A DNA stretch of 64,000 nucleotides from Gammaproteobacteria bacterium (GCA_021773355.1 JAJFKE010000035.1:1-64000), one strand, 5' to 3'; counted from the stretch's first letter, positions 55,157 through 64,000 are shown. Numbers and translations: made by a program. Notes: a model not told the origin generated them from the letters alone.

Positions 55157-56548
55157 ATGGCTGTTGCCCGATTCTCCGAATCAGAAACCTTATCCCCTTC
55201 TTCAATAGAATCCGACTTTTTAGTGCTGGACCCACACACTTTTAAAGATCTTGATGTTTTTGGCTCGGAAACAGGGGAAAACTGCCTGTTCCAACTTTGC
55301 AACCAGACCCGTACCGAGGGCGCGGCAAAAGTCTTGAGGCGGCGCATGGAGCGCCCCTGGTCCAACGCTGACCGTATACGCGCCACACAGGAATCGCTCT
55401 CATTCATCACCTCCCAGCGGCAAGCGTTCGTGGCACTGCCCGCTTTTCTCGCTACTCGGGTGCAGTATTACGTAAATGACATTCTACCGATCGTTACTCA
55501 GCAGAACCTGCTGGAATACTCTATCGGTGCACTCACATTGCGAGCCTCGCACAACCGTCACTACTTTAGAATCAGGCTTGGGGTACAGGTCAGCTGCGAG
55601 CTGATACAAGAGCTGCGTCAATTCGTGAATCAAACTGAACTGGCGTCACTACGAGGTGAGTTAGCCCCTCTCTTCGAAGAAATGCAGGAACTATTAACTC
55701 GCCCAAGAATTAGTAAGATCCCAGATCGAGAGATAGGAGATTTTTCCTGGCGTATCTTGCGCATCGACCAAGTCTTTCGTATGCACGAGAAGACAACCAT
55801 AGCTCGGTTGTTGCAATTAATCTACGAGATGGAAGCCCTGGTCTCTATGGCAGACGTCACTCATAAACATGGGTATGTACTCCCGCGTATTGAGGAAGGT
55901 TCGTTGCGCGTACGTGCCGAAAACCTGGTACATCCCTTTGTTCCCTATGCGGTAGCCAATCCGGTTGAACTCGGCGAGAAACACCGAGTACTGTTTCTAA
56001 CTGGACCAAATATGGGGGGCAAGACAACCTACCTGCGAGCCTTTGCCACTGCTTTTTATTTGGCACACTTGGGCATGGGCGTACCCGCCAGCAGCTTTTG
56101 CTTCGTGCCCGCACAGCGATTGTTTAGTTCGATCTCCCTCAACGATGACATGCGAAATGGTGTCAGTTATTTTCTTGCCGAGGCGCTGCGCATAAAAGCA
56201 GTTGCTCAGGCTGTTGCCGATGGTTACCGCGTGGTCGCACTCATGGACGAGCCCTTCAAGGGTACCAATGTTAGGGACGCACTCGACGCGTCATTAGCTA
56301 TCCTTACCCGCTTCGCCGCGCAGCAGGATTGCCTGTCCATGTTCTCTTCGCACTTGATCGAGTTAAGCGATCAGCTAAGTGCCAATGGCCAGATCAATTG
56401 TTGCTATTTTGCGGCCGAGGAAGGTGAGGGTCGATTGAGGTTTGACTATATGTTACGGCCTGGTGTTTCAAGTCAGAGGCTTGGTATGCGGGTGTTGCGT
56501 GAGGAAGGGGTGTTTGAGTTGCTGGATGAAAATGTAGTGAGAGAATAG
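55157..56548 (+). CDS. Minimal MutS-family ATPase (no mismatch-recognition domain)
   Basis: This 463-residue protein has the MutS core/lever (domain III) from about residues 30 to 230 and the ABC-type ATPase (domain V) from 240 on. It lacks the N-terminal mismatch-binding and connector domains of MutS and has no Smr tail. LDPHTFKDLDVF and RTEGAAKVLRRRMERPW match the start of domain III. FLTGPNMGGKTTYLRAF is Walker A (residues 281-292), SLNDDMRNGVSYFLAEALRI the signature region, and ALMDEPFKGTN Walker B (Asp364, Glu365). It may act on branched DNA or recombination intermediates, but that is inference. ATG 55157 follows GGAG at 12-nt distance. Confidence 0.88.
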   Translation: MAVARFSESETLSPSSIESDFLVLDPHTFKDLDVFGSETGENCLFQLCNQTRTEGAAKVLRRRMERPWSNADRIRATQESLSFITSQRQAFVALPAFLATRVQYYVNDILPIVTQQNLLEYSIGALTLRASHNRHYFRIRLGVQVSCELIQELRQFVNQTELASLRGELAPLFEEMQELLTRPRISKIPDREIGDFSWRILRIDQVFRMHEKTTIARLLQLIYEMEALVSMADVTHKHGYVLPRIEEGSLRVRAENLVHPFVPYAVANPVELGEKHRVLFLTGPNMGGKTTYLRAFATAFYLAHLGMGVPASSFCFVPAQRLFSSISLNDDMRNGVSYFLAEALRIKAVAQAVADGYRVVALMDEPFKGTNVRDALDASLAILTRFAAQQDCLSMFSSHLIELSDQLSANGQINCCYFAAEEGEGRLRFDYMLRPGVSSQRLGMRVLREEGVFELLDENVVRE

Positions 56549-56867
56549 TAAGCGTGTTGAAAGTTTTGCTAATCTTAATAAGGGGATTGGTTCACACTAT
56601 TGCTAAGCTAAATTCCTCAGTCAGTTGGGGCAGCCTTCGAGCCTCGCTTCCTTCAAACTCCGGAACAACTGATTCGAAGCCTGTTCGTCTATTTAACTTT
56701 CTTCCCACCTGTACTGCTTGTCTTTCTAAAATCACGCATGCTCTCGAATGTGCGCTTCTGCATAAGTCTTTGTAATCCGCCAAATATTGTCAGCTTGATA
56801 ACTTGACATATTAAAATATTGTATTACAGTGTTAATACACTTTGATAACAGGATAAGACAAAAACTC
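56549..56867. other. Intergenic region with the promoter of the GntR-ABC operon
   Basis: About 320 bases carry no supported gene. Open frames at 56554-56775 (plus) and 56592-56783 (minus) have no motif or ribosome binding site. The GntR promoter and operator are at the right end. Confidence 0.45.
56820..56839. promoter_or_regulatory. GntR (YtrA-type) operator
   Basis: TGTATTA (56820-56826) and TAATACA (56833-56839) form a perfect 7-bp inverted repeat with spacer CAGTGT, 28 bp upstream of the GntR start at 56868. A TTGACA box lies about 15 bp before it, near 56803-56808. Position and shape fit autorepression by the YtrA-type regulator. Confidence 0.65.
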
Positions 56868-57281
56868 ATGAATATTTCGATCAGTATCGAAGATGGAGTT
56901 CCAATTTATCGTCAGATAGCCAATCAAATTCGCTATATGGTTGCCTCCGGCTTGTTGCAATCCGGTGAAGAAATATCGCCTGTCAGAACCTTGGCTCTGC
57001 AGTTAAAGGTAACGCCAAACACGGTCATGCGGGCTTATCGAGAGCTTGAATCCGCGGGTATCCTGCGCAAAAGACAAGGTGCGGGCACCTACGTTTCTGA
57101 AGTCAATTCACCGATCGCAAACTGGGAACGCAACCGCATCATTGAACAACGGATAAACGATTTGCTGGCGGAAGGGCATCAACTGAACTTCAGCAGCGAA
57201 GAATTATTAGCTGTTTTCAAACGCAGACAATCTGCCATTGCCGAAGCAAAATCTTCCAAAAAACTAAAAACGGGAACCTAA
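56868..57281 (+). CDS. GntR family transcriptional regulator, YtrA subfamily
   Basis: The start is ATG 56868 (MNISISIEDGVPIYRQIANQ) with AGGATAAG upstream. The 137-residue protein is short, as in the YtrA group: a winged helix (IRYMVASGLLQSGEEISPVR, LQLKVTPNTVMRAYRELESAGIL) and a brief C-terminal dimerisation helix (LLAEGHQLNFSSEELLAVFKR). YtrA regulators sit before ABC transporter genes and repress them until an antibiotic-like signal arrives. The ABC ATPase begins 2 bp after its stop, so the three genes form one operon. Confidence 0.93.
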   Translation: MNISISIEDGVPIYRQIANQIRYMVASGLLQSGEEISPVRTLALQLKVTPNTVMRAYRELESAGILRKRQGAGTYVSEVNSPIANWERNRIIEQRINDLLAEGHQLNFSSEELLAVFKRRQSAIAEAKSSKKLKTGT

Positions 57282-57283
57282 AA

Positions 57284-58189
57284 ATGACAGAGAACTTGGT
57301 TGAGGTTGAGGGATTATCGCGCAGTTTTGGAGAAAAATTGGCGCTCGACAATCTGAATTTCGAGGCCAAGCCTGGCCATGTTTATGGCTTGGTCGGTACC
57401 AACGGTGCGGGAAAGACCACATTGATTAAGCACCTGTTAGGGCTGTACCGGTCAAATTCAGGCTCGGTGCGTATCTTTGGACTAGATCCGGCAAAGAAAC
57501 CTGCACTTGTACTTGGGCGCATTGGATATCTTTCTGAGGATAGAGAGTTACCCGATTGGATGAGTATCGAAGAATTGATGCGCTTCTCTCAGGCCTACCA
57601 TCCTAATTGGGACAACGCCTATGCCAATGAATTACTTGATACGTTTAACCTGGATGTCTCCAAAAAAATTAAGGACCTTTCTAAAGGAATGAGAGCACAG
57701 GCTGGCCTGATCGCGGCAGTGGCTCATCGACCCGATCTACTTATCCTTGATGAACCCTCATCCGGCTTGGATGTGGTAGTGCGTGAAGATATCCTAAACA
57801 CCATCATCAGAACCGTATCCGATGACGGCCGAACAGTAATTTTCTCTTCACATTTACTTGAAGAAGTAGAACGAATGTCTGATTACATCACCATAATACA
57901 TGCTGGACGCAAACAACTTGAGGGTAGCGTGGAAGAGCTGCGGGAGTCGTTTCGACATAGCAGTATCAAATTCTCGGAACAGTTAGACATGGCACCCATT
58001 CTGAGCGACACATTATCTGTTGAAGGTCATGGGCGATTTTGGCAAACAATTCACTCCGGTTCGGTTGAAAAACTCAGCGAATCGGTAAGACGCCTAAATG
58101 GTGAGGTCCTCGATTCTCGTAACGCCACATTGCAGGAAATATTTTTGGCAGGTGTTAACCGGGATAGAAGCAAGCTGGAGGCAGCCTAA
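57284..58189 (+). CDS. ABC transporter ATP-binding protein
   Basis: This 301-residue single ATPase domain has Walker A GLVGTNGAGKTTLIKHLLG (residues 36-54), Q-loop region LGRIGYLSEDRELPDWM, ABC signature DLSKGMRAQAGLIA, Walker B PDLLILDEPSSGLD and switch His in SSHLLEEVERMSD. The C-terminus adds about 80 residues typical of CcmA/YtrB-type exporters. It pairs with the permease that follows at once (2-bp gap). The substrate is unknown. Confidence 0.94.
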   Translation: MTENLVEVEGLSRSFGEKLALDNLNFEAKPGHVYGLVGTNGAGKTTLIKHLLGLYRSNSGSVRIFGLDPAKKPALVLGRIGYLSEDRELPDWMSIEELMRFSQAYHPNWDNAYANELLDTFNLDVSKKIKDLSKGMRAQAGLIAAVAHRPDLLILDEPSSGLDVVVREDILNTIIRTVSDDGRTVIFSSHLLEEVERMSDYITIIHAGRKQLEGSVEELRESFRHSSIKFSEQLDMAPILSDTLSVEGHGRFWQTIHSGSVEKLSESVRRLNGEVLDSRNATLQEIFLAGVNRDRSKLEAA

Positions 58190-58191
58190 CC

Positions 58192-59853
58192 ATGACATCA
58201 CCTCTTATGGCTATGTTCTGGGAGGCATGGCAGCTTACTTATAGGCGATTTGCATTAAGGTTAAGCGCAGCAGTTCTTTCTTGCTCGCTGATCCTGTTTT
58301 ATATGGGGCATGAAGGGCTTGCAATCCCTGTTGTGGTTCTGGCCGCCGTAATTCAGGGTCCTTTCCCCACCATGGCTGCAAATTCAGCAGAGGATCAAGG
58401 CGGGTTTCCATTTCGCTTGGGTTTTTTGCGCCCCATACCAACCTGGTTGTTGGTCAGTTTTCCGATGGTTTATTTCAGTGTCCTGTGCGTACTCTCTTAC
58501 CTTATTCCTATACTCATCCTGGCGCTGATTTTTGATTTTGAACCTCCACTGCTACCCGCAGTAGCATCGATAGCTACTTTCGCACTTGTGTTAACTGCTA
58601 TGCAGTGGTGGAGCAATAGTAAGAGCGCACGTTTTTTTGCTTGGTTTGCGCTCAACCTTGTTGCTTTGGCGGGTCTTGATTTATTGAATCAGAAAATAGC
58701 TCCGGGTGAAGATTTTAATTTCTTCTCGCCAACAACTTATACGTTTCTATTTCTAATAGGTATCGCCGCGATAGGCATGGCAATCTGGGGTGTTGAAAGC
58801 CAGCGACACAGGAAAGAAAGCACAGCTTCATCTAATAAGCTTGGAGTATTTTTTCAGCCTCTGCTTGAAGGAGATTGGAACGCAGCGCTGAGCCTGTTTA
58901 GTAGGTTTGTTGGAATTTCATGTCCCACCTCATCACCGGCGAAGGCAGAAATATGGCGATCTTTCACGCGCCAGGCGTCCGCAATGTTGATACTGGCCCT
59001 GCTTTTGGCGATTACCCTATTGATGATCTGGTCGCTGAATACATACGAAGAGTTTTATACTTTTGGGATGACTACGATCGTGTGCGTAGCTGGATTATTC
59101 CATCTCGCATTTCGCGATGTCTACGGTGTTCGCGGCAAACAGGGCAGCACTTACCTGAGTACCTTCGACGCAACTTTGGTGATAGGATCAGCTGAATTTA
59201 TTGGCTTGAGAGTGCTGGTCAGTGTAATCAGTATTTTCTCTGGAATCTTTTTGTACTTCGCCGTTATCTGGATCTTCGGACCCCTCGTTTCTGAAAATAT
59301 CGATAATTTTAATCAATTATTAGTCAATGTCCGCCCAATATCTATCACTTCCTTTATTGGATGGAGCACAGTCGGATTCGCTCAGCTGGTGGTGATCGGT
59401 GTCTGCCTGTCTACCCTGGCCATGTTTTCTTCCGTATCTGGAAAGTCCCTATCCAGATCGCTGCTAATCAAAGTGGGTGTCTATCTATTGGGAGTGACGA
59501 TCTATGGGCTTATGGTTCATGAGCCTGGAAGGATTGCAGAAACTTTCTTGATTTTGATGATTCTCCATGTTTGGTTATTTATTACCTACTTAATCGTATC
59601 AACACTTGGCTTATTCCGCTCTGTGCTGGCCGGAAAAATTCTGCCTCCCACGGCGGTGATCGCAGGAGCCCTACTATGGTTAGCTTATGGCTTGCTATTC
59701 TTTGCTCTATTACAAGACATGCTACAACAGCAAGGGCGCGCGCTTAATCAATTAGCCCCTGTGATAGGAGCACTGCTCGGCATTCTATTTCTTCTACCGC
59801 TAACAGCATTTTTACTCGCGCCCTGGGCTTACGACAAAATTCGTCACCGTTGA
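58192..59853 (+). CDS. ABC transporter permease, twelve or more helices
   Basis: This 553-residue membrane protein follows the ATPase by 2 bp and overlaps its operon. About twelve hydrophobic helices are visible (LSAAVLSCSLILFYMG, LAIPVVVLAAVIQGPFP, VSFPMVYFSVLCVLSYLIPI, ILALLLAITLLMIWSL and others). It lacks a conserved signature; it is the likely translocation partner. One protein may form both halves of the membrane domain, since it is about twice the usual length for a six-helix ABC permease. Confidence 0.85.
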   Translation: MTSPLMAMFWEAWQLTYRRFALRLSAAVLSCSLILFYMGHEGLAIPVVVLAAVIQGPFPTMAANSAEDQGGFPFRLGFLRPIPTWLLVSFPMVYFSVLCVLSYLIPILILALIFDFEPPLLPAVASIATFALVLTAMQWWSNSKSARFFAWFALNLVALAGLDLLNQKIAPGEDFNFFSPTTYTFLFLIGIAAIGMAIWGVESQRHRKESTASSNKLGVFFQPLLEGDWNAALSLFSRFVGISCPTSSPAKAEIWRSFTRQASAMLILALLLAITLLMIWSLNTYEEFYTFGMTTIVCVAGLFHLAFRDVYGVRGKQGSTYLSTFDATLVIGSAEFIGLRVLVSVISIFSGIFLYFAVIWIFGPLVSENIDNFNQLLVNVRPISITSFIGWSTVGFAQLVVIGVCLSTLAMFSSVSGKSLSRSLLIKVGVYLLGVTIYGLMVHEPGRIAETFLILMILHVWLFITYLIVSTLGLFRSVLAGKILPPTAVIAGALLWLAYGLLFFALLQDMLQQQGRALNQLAPVIGALLGILFLLPLTAFLLAPWAYDKIRHR

Positions 59854-59880
59854 TTTACGACTATTAAAAAGGATAGAGTA

Positions 59881-60094
59881 ATGAAAGCCAAACATGAAGC
59901 AAGGCTTACTTTATAAACTGCCACCCAGAGGAAGCAGGTGCCACCACAAGATATTTGGTTGCAAGATATCGCGGAGTTAGATTAAACTTTTTCCAGAAAT
60001 CGAGCGCATAGAACTACATGATGCCAGCTTAAAAAAATTGGAACGCTCGCTCGATAAATTATCACTCCATGTGAATAATATGGCCACATATTGA
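59881..60094 (+). pseudogene. Possible remnant gene after the ABC operon
   Basis: Between the ABC permease and the FtsX-type gene there is a 370-base stretch with broken coding-like fragments. ATG 59881 opens MKAKHEARLTL and then stops. Other frames read YKLPPRGSRCHHKIF and, after a break, FPEIERIELHDASLKKLERS, ending in a stop near 60094. The second fragment is protein-like (a charged helix). It may be a decayed small gene, possibly once part of the operon, but I do not recognise a family. Confidence 0.35.
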
Positions 60095-60222
60095 ACTAGA
60101 GTTCCAATGAATCTGTGATATATTTGAGTTGCTTAGCAAGTAACGCCTCGATTAGAAACGTTACAAACTTTCGAAATAGAAGGTTTGTTTGATAGTCATC
60201 TCTGTGTACTGGGCGAGTCCAT

Positions 60223-62694
60223 ATGTTCAAGAATTATCTAAAGATCACTCTTCGTAATCTCTACCGGCAAAAGCTCTACGCGCTTATCAATATATTCGGC
60301 CTATCCTTGGGTATTGGCTGTTGCCTGATTCTAAGCCTGTACCTTATTGGTGAGCTTAGTTATGACCGGCATCATGAAAACCATGAACGTATTTATCGTG
60401 TTGTTAATGAATATACCTTTAATGGCAATGCCAACCGTGCGGCTAGATCGTCACAGGCCTTGGGTCAGTTACTGATAACTGACAATCCTGATCAGATTGC
60501 AGCCTATACTCGATTTCAGATTCCTGGTGGCAGTCAGTCCGGCACGGTATTCAGACGGGGGACCGATACGTATTTTTGGGACAATGTTTACTTGGCAGAT
60601 TTGAATGTATTTGATGTATTTACTCATGAAATTCTATACGGCGATCCGCAAGGCGCTCTGGACGATGGCTTGTCTATAGCGGTCAGTAGAACATTTGCCG
60701 AAACATACTTCGGCGATGAAAATCCCATAGGCCAGACCTTATCTACAGATACTGCAGATTATCGGGTAACGCTGGTGTTTGACGATCTTCCGGAATCAAG
60801 CCATCTGAAATATGACGTTCTCATTTCTATGAATCGAGTGGGGTCGCTTCCAGAAGACGAAGCGACGCTGCAGCGGATGCTGGGTAATATAAGCGTTTAT
60901 ACCTATGTGCTAGTACGTGAAGGCTTCGAGGCTGAGCAATTCGATAGAATCTTTTCCTCTTTCCACACCGAAAGGGTGGAGGCGATGGCGCGACAATTCG
61001 GTTTCACCGACAATTTTGACGCGCGTTTCTGGGCGCAAAATTTGACCGACATTCATTTGGACGCAAGCCTGGATTTCGATCTACCTACAGGCAATGTGTT
61101 TTATATCTACGCTTTTGCCGGTGTAGCGATTTTTATTCTATCGATAGCCTGTATCAATTATGTGAATCTTGCGACCGCGCGCTCGATGCAGAGGGCACGA
61201 GAAGTGGGCATGCGCAAAGTACTTGGCGCCCAACGCTCTCAACTCATCGTGCAGTTTCTCGGCGAGTCACTGTTTTTCGTGTTTTTCGCACTATTGCTAT
61301 CTCTTGGGGTGGTCTACCTACTAATAGACAATCAATTATTAGGAAACTTATTTGGCGAACAAATCTATTCTGGCGGCGTTTTTACGCCGCAATTACTAGC
61401 CTGGGTGTTTAGTTTAAGCCTTTTGGTGGGCGTGGTGTCAGGGCTCTACCCGGCATTCTATCTTTCCTCGGTCACACCAGTCACAGCCCTGTCTGGAGAC
61501 TCTCAGAATTCAACGAGCTCCGGCGGGCGGCTGCGCCAGGTACTTGTATTTTTTCAGTTCACAATTTCCATCGGCATAATAGCGAGCACGCTGCTGATGT
61601 CCAATCAGATGCGCTATGTTTCAAATCTGGGGCTTGGGTTCGACAAGGAAAACAAAATTCTGGTGCCGCTGCGCGGTGCGAACGTAATCGAGGCAATACC
61701 GGCGTTGCGCAACGAGTTGGCTAACAATCCGAATATTCTTGGAGTGTCTACCACCCAACACATTCCGGGAGGCCAAATGGGATTGATTGGCCTCAACATT
61801 GAAACTGGTTCCGGCACCATGGAACTGCAGTCGGTGAATCTCATGTCAGTGGGTGAAGATATCTTGCCGGCGCTAGGAATCAGGCTGCTGGAAGGTCGCG
61901 ATTTTTCCCAGAAATTTTTGACCGATGTTGGCCAATCCATAATGGTAAACCAAACCTTGGTGGATCAAATGGGATGGGGCAATCAGGCGATTGGTAAGCA
62001 AATGAAGTCGGCTGGCGGCCCTGGTCTCGACGGTCGCGTGATCGGCGTGTTCGAAGATTTTCATTATGCCGCTCTTTATCAAGAAGTTGGGCCCCTGATG
62101 ATGATTTCCCAACAGCCTGATTTTCGAAATGCCAGCGCGGAAAACCGTGCATTGGCGACAAGAACCTTAGTTATTAATGTCGCCGGAGAGAATTTGTCTG
62201 AGACGCTAAGCTTCATTCGAAATCTCATGCAACAATTTGACCCCAGCCATCCTTTCGAGTTTGAATTTCTGGATGATCAATTAGACCAGTTGTATTCGTC
62301 TGAACAAAATGTGCTAGAGCTGATCTCTATATTTGCTGGCATATGCATCTTTGTCAGTTGTCTCGGCCTGTTTGGCTTAGCCTCTTTTACAACAGCGAGA
62401 AGAACCAAAGAAATTGGCATAAGAAAAGTGATTGGAGCCTCAAATACTCAAATAATCGCTTTGTTATCACGAAGCATTATTGTTCTGATTCTTATAGGCG
62501 CAGTTGTAGCCTCGATCACCTCTTTCGTACTTATAAATCAATGGTTGAATACATTTGCCTACCGCGATGTGATAAATCCTCTGGTGTTCATTATTGCAAC
62601 ACTTGCTGCCATTGCTGTTGCGATGGTTACGGTCGCGACCCAATCCTATCGCACGGTAAGCGCAAATCCCATCGTGGCCCTGCGTTACGAGTAG
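60223..62694 (+). CDS. FtsX/MacB-type ABC transporter permease (no ATPase adjacent)
   Basis: This 823-residue protein has two MacB-like periplasmic domains and two FtsX membrane modules. The N-terminus NYLKITLRNLYRQKLYALIN and the helix IFGLSLGIGCCLILSLYLIG are the family start. NYVNLATARSMQRAREVGMRKVLGA (in part) marks the first FtsX module. The C-terminal copy has TTARRTKEIGIRKVIGAS and ends in SANPIVALRYE, the typical terminus. It would use ATP hydrolysis by a LolD/MacB-type ATPase for mechanotransmission or export. The ATPase gene is missing here, so the partner is elsewhere. Confidence 0.92.
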   Translation: MFKNYLKITLRNLYRQKLYALINIFGLSLGIGCCLILSLYLIGELSYDRHHENHERIYRVVNEYTFNGNANRAARSSQALGQLLITDNPDQIAAYTRFQIPGGSQSGTVFRRGTDTYFWDNVYLADLNVFDVFTHEILYGDPQGALDDGLSIAVSRTFAETYFGDENPIGQTLSTDTADYRVTLVFDDLPESSHLKYDVLISMNRVGSLPEDEATLQRMLGNISVYTYVLVREGFEAEQFDRIFSSFHTERVEAMARQFGFTDNFDARFWAQNLTDIHLDASLDFDLPTGNVFYIYAFAGVAIFILSIACINYVNLATARSMQRAREVGMRKVLGAQRSQLIVQFLGESLFFVFFALLLSLGVVYLLIDNQLLGNLFGEQIYSGGVFTPQLLAWVFSLSLLVGVVSGLYPAFYLSSVTPVTALSGDSQNSTSSGGRLRQVLVFFQFTISIGIIASTLLMSNQMRYVSNLGLGFDKENKILVPLRGANVIEAIPALRNELANNPNILGVSTTQHIPGGQMGLIGLNIETGSGTMELQSVNLMSVGEDILPALGIRLLEGRDFSQKFLTDVGQSIMVNQTLVDQMGWGNQAIGKQMKSAGGPGLDGRVIGVFEDFHYAALYQEVGPLMMISQQPDFRNASAENRALATRTLVINVAGENLSETLSFIRNLMQQFDPSHPFEFEFLDDQLDQLYSSEQNVLELISIFAGICIFVSCLGLFGLASFTTARRTKEIGIRKVIGASNTQIIALLSRSIIVLILIGAVVASITSFVLINQWLNTFAYRDVINPLVFIIATLAAIAVAMVTVATQSYRTVSANPIVALRYE

Positions 62695-62726
62695 CTGGTA
62701 AAGAACTAATTAGTGGAGAAATAATC

Positions 62727-64000
62727 ATGAAGAAGCTTCAAGTCATTCTCGCCCTACTCACTTACTTGCTTGCAAACCCTGCATCGGCGCAGAGCGATCT
62801 GGCAGGAATTTGGGAGGGAGAATTGTCCGTCGGGCCAGACCAACAGATAGCCGTACAGTTTACCATCGAGCAAGACGCAGATGGATCCTATTCCGGTTTA
62901 TTGAATGCCCCGGATCAGCCAAGTTTAACCGACGTTCCTATTGACACAATCACCTTCCAACAGGACACGGTGAGCTTGAATATTAGTGCGGTTAGTGGTG
63001 CCTATGAGGGAACTCTATCCGATGGAGCCATTCAAGGAACATGGACGCAACAAGGGACTAGTTTCGATTTGGAACTAGCACCGTATCAAGAACCAGTTTT
63101 AACTCAAGAACAGTTTCAGAGACTTTCCGGTTCGTGGCTAGGAAAACTGAAGCCTATACCAGGCGGTGATTTAGAGTTCACTGTTGTGGTGACATTTCAG
63201 CAGAACGAGGAAGGTATAGCTGTTGCATCTCTCTCGGTGCCCGAACAAGGTGGAAATAATATACCAGTGGATTCCATAGAACTTGATAGTGATGAGTTAA
63301 CTCTGGAAATAAGCCAGGCTAGATTAGAGATTAACGGATCCATAAGCGGAGAAAATTTCACAGGGACCTGGACCCAGGCGGGTCAGTCGCTTGACTTAAA
63401 TTTAAGCAAGGGTGAATACAAGCAACCTGGACTTGCCTTGTCCGCTTTGACGTATGCTCGCCTTCGAGGCCCCTGGCATGGAAAAGTATCGGGACTAACT
63501 GTTGTGTTACGGGTCGAAGAATCTGACGGCAAATATTTAGCTCTTCTCGATAGCCCTGACCAGGGCGCGTCGGATATTCCCGTGACTGCATTAGAGGTGG
63601 ACGGCGACAATCTAACACTGACCATAACTCCGCTACAGGTCTCTTTCACGGCAATTATAAGTGCCGATGAAATTGCCGGTGAATGGACTCAAGGCCCGCA
63701 GACATTGCAGCTGGCGCTGGTACGCGGCCCCTATGTGCCACCACCGACGATATCCGAAGCGGCCCAGCAACAACTCACGGGTTCATGGCAAGGAGAAGTT
63801 AATAATACGCAACTTGTGTTTCGATTTGAGCCCAATGATGACGGCAGCTTTGGAGCCTTCTTGGATATTCCCAGCGCAGGCGCGAATGGTCTAACTCTCA
63901 GTAATCTTAGCCTGGAGGATGGAAACTTGAGTTTCAGCGTAGGCCAAATTGCTGCACAGTTTTCAGGAACGATATCCGCTGATGGAATTAACGGCGATTG
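62727..64000 (+). CDS. Exported protein with tandem GxW-GxWTQ modules (incomplete at window end)
   Basis: ATG 62727 is preceded by TGGAGAA. The signal peptide ends PASAQS (about residue 22). The readable 424 residues form four tandem modules of 90-105 residues. Each starts with a G-x-W-x-G motif (GIWEGEL, GSWLGKL, GPWHGKV, GSWQGEV), continues with strands ending near a P-D/E-Q or similar turn (NAPDQPSLTDVPI, VPEQGGNNIPV, SPDQGASDIPV), and closes with G-x-W-T-Q (GTWTQQG, GTWTQAG, GEWTQGP). Single modules like this occur ahead of alpha/beta or serine hydrolases, so a hydrolase domain may follow beyond 64000. It lies 32 bp after the FtsX-type gene. Confidence 0.8.
   Translation, partial: MKKLQVILALLTYLLANPASAQSDLAGIWEGELSVGPDQQIAVQFTIEQDADGSYSGLLNAPDQPSLTDVPIDTITFQQDTVSLNISAVSGAYEGTLSDGAIQGTWTQQGTSFDLELAPYQEPVLTQEQFQRLSGSWLGKLKPIPGGDLEFTVVVTFQQNEEGIAVASLSVPEQGGNNIPVDSIELDSDELTLEISQARLEINGSISGENFTGTWTQAGQSLDLNLSKGEYKQPGLALSALTYARLRGPWHGKVSGLTVVLRVEESDGKYLALLDSPDQGASDIPVTALEVDGDNLTLTITPLQVSFTAIISADEIAGEWTQGPQTLQLALVRGPYVPPPTISEAAQQQLTGSWQGEVNNTQLVFRFEPNDDGSFGAFLDIPSAGANGLTLSNLSLEDGNLSFSVGQIAAQFSGTISADGINGD

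Noticed and set aside
56554..56783. Open frames downstream of the MutS-like gene
   Set aside because: No ribosome binding site, no recognisable motif, and low-quality composition on both strands.

Overview
The window looks like chromosomal DNA from a marine-type gammaproteobacterium of moderate GC content. Markers for this are rimO, dbpA and grxC of gammaproteobacterial type, a TonB-dependent receptor, and many exported esterases and hydrolases (tannase family, PHB-depolymerase-like, esterase D-like, PQQ-type sugar dehydrogenase, YHYH protein, haem/copper monooxygenase-like protein). The lineage is an inference; an uncultured or little-studied group near Cellvibrionales, OM182 or Pseudohongiella would fit. 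No rRNA, tRNA, CRISPR array, prophage or plasmid genes were seen.

Layout. 1-570: end of an IS3-family insertion sequence (orfA intact, orfB frameshifted and cut by the window edge). It has landed in a LytTR response regulator gene whose histidine kinase partner is also heavily decayed (553-2282). 3019-6239: orphan TAXI-type lipoprotein, an esterase, a membrane protein and a VanX-like dipeptidase. 6604-12756: Asp/Glu racemase, MarC-like protein, DinB protein, two overlapping GNAT acetyltransferases, a 4-coumarate-CoA-ligase-like enzyme and rimO. 12790-18516: beta-propeller, YHYH protein with a clear terminator, DUF1761 protein, a roughly 250-bp palindromic repeat element, an M20 amidohydrolase and an exported protein of unknown function. 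18555-30928: acyl-CoA and ester metabolism (dienoyl-CoA isomerase-like, DUF1295, tannase family, acyl-CoA carboxylase carboxyltransferase, sugar dehydrogenase, DUF3500, quinone oxidoreductase, PHB-depolymerase-like), ending with a D-amino-acid-oxidase-like flavoprotein whose domains are in permuted order.

31342-35353 is a compact DUF4956 / CotH-kinase-like plus beta-helix / VTC-domain operon and is the strongest candidate for a poorly understood system. 35451-39923: fatty acid hydroxylase-like protein, a TetR regulator with a clear operator, and a cytochrome c/copper monooxygenase-like protein with an exported partner. 40076-41636: an ArsR-SRPBCC fusion under a promoter that carries a perfect dyad and appears leaderless, followed by a DUF899 protein. 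41679-47946: NosR-like iron-sulfur/flavin membrane protein without nos genes, a hydrolase, a minus-strand terminator that has no visible gene, and a TonB receptor.

48357-64000: PadR/HAAS pair with a large inverted-repeat operator, dbpA, grxC, a PEGA-like lipoprotein, an arylsulfotransferase-like protein, an amino acid permease, a minimal MutS-like ATPase, a GntR(YtrA-type)-ABC-permease operon with its own operator, a FtsX-type permease without an ATPase, and the start of an exported protein built of tandem modules that runs off the window.

Several small regulator-plus-target units (TetR, ArsR, PadR, GntR) sit beside dyad operators that can be read directly. Most of the remaining genes are single enzymes with no obvious operon partner.
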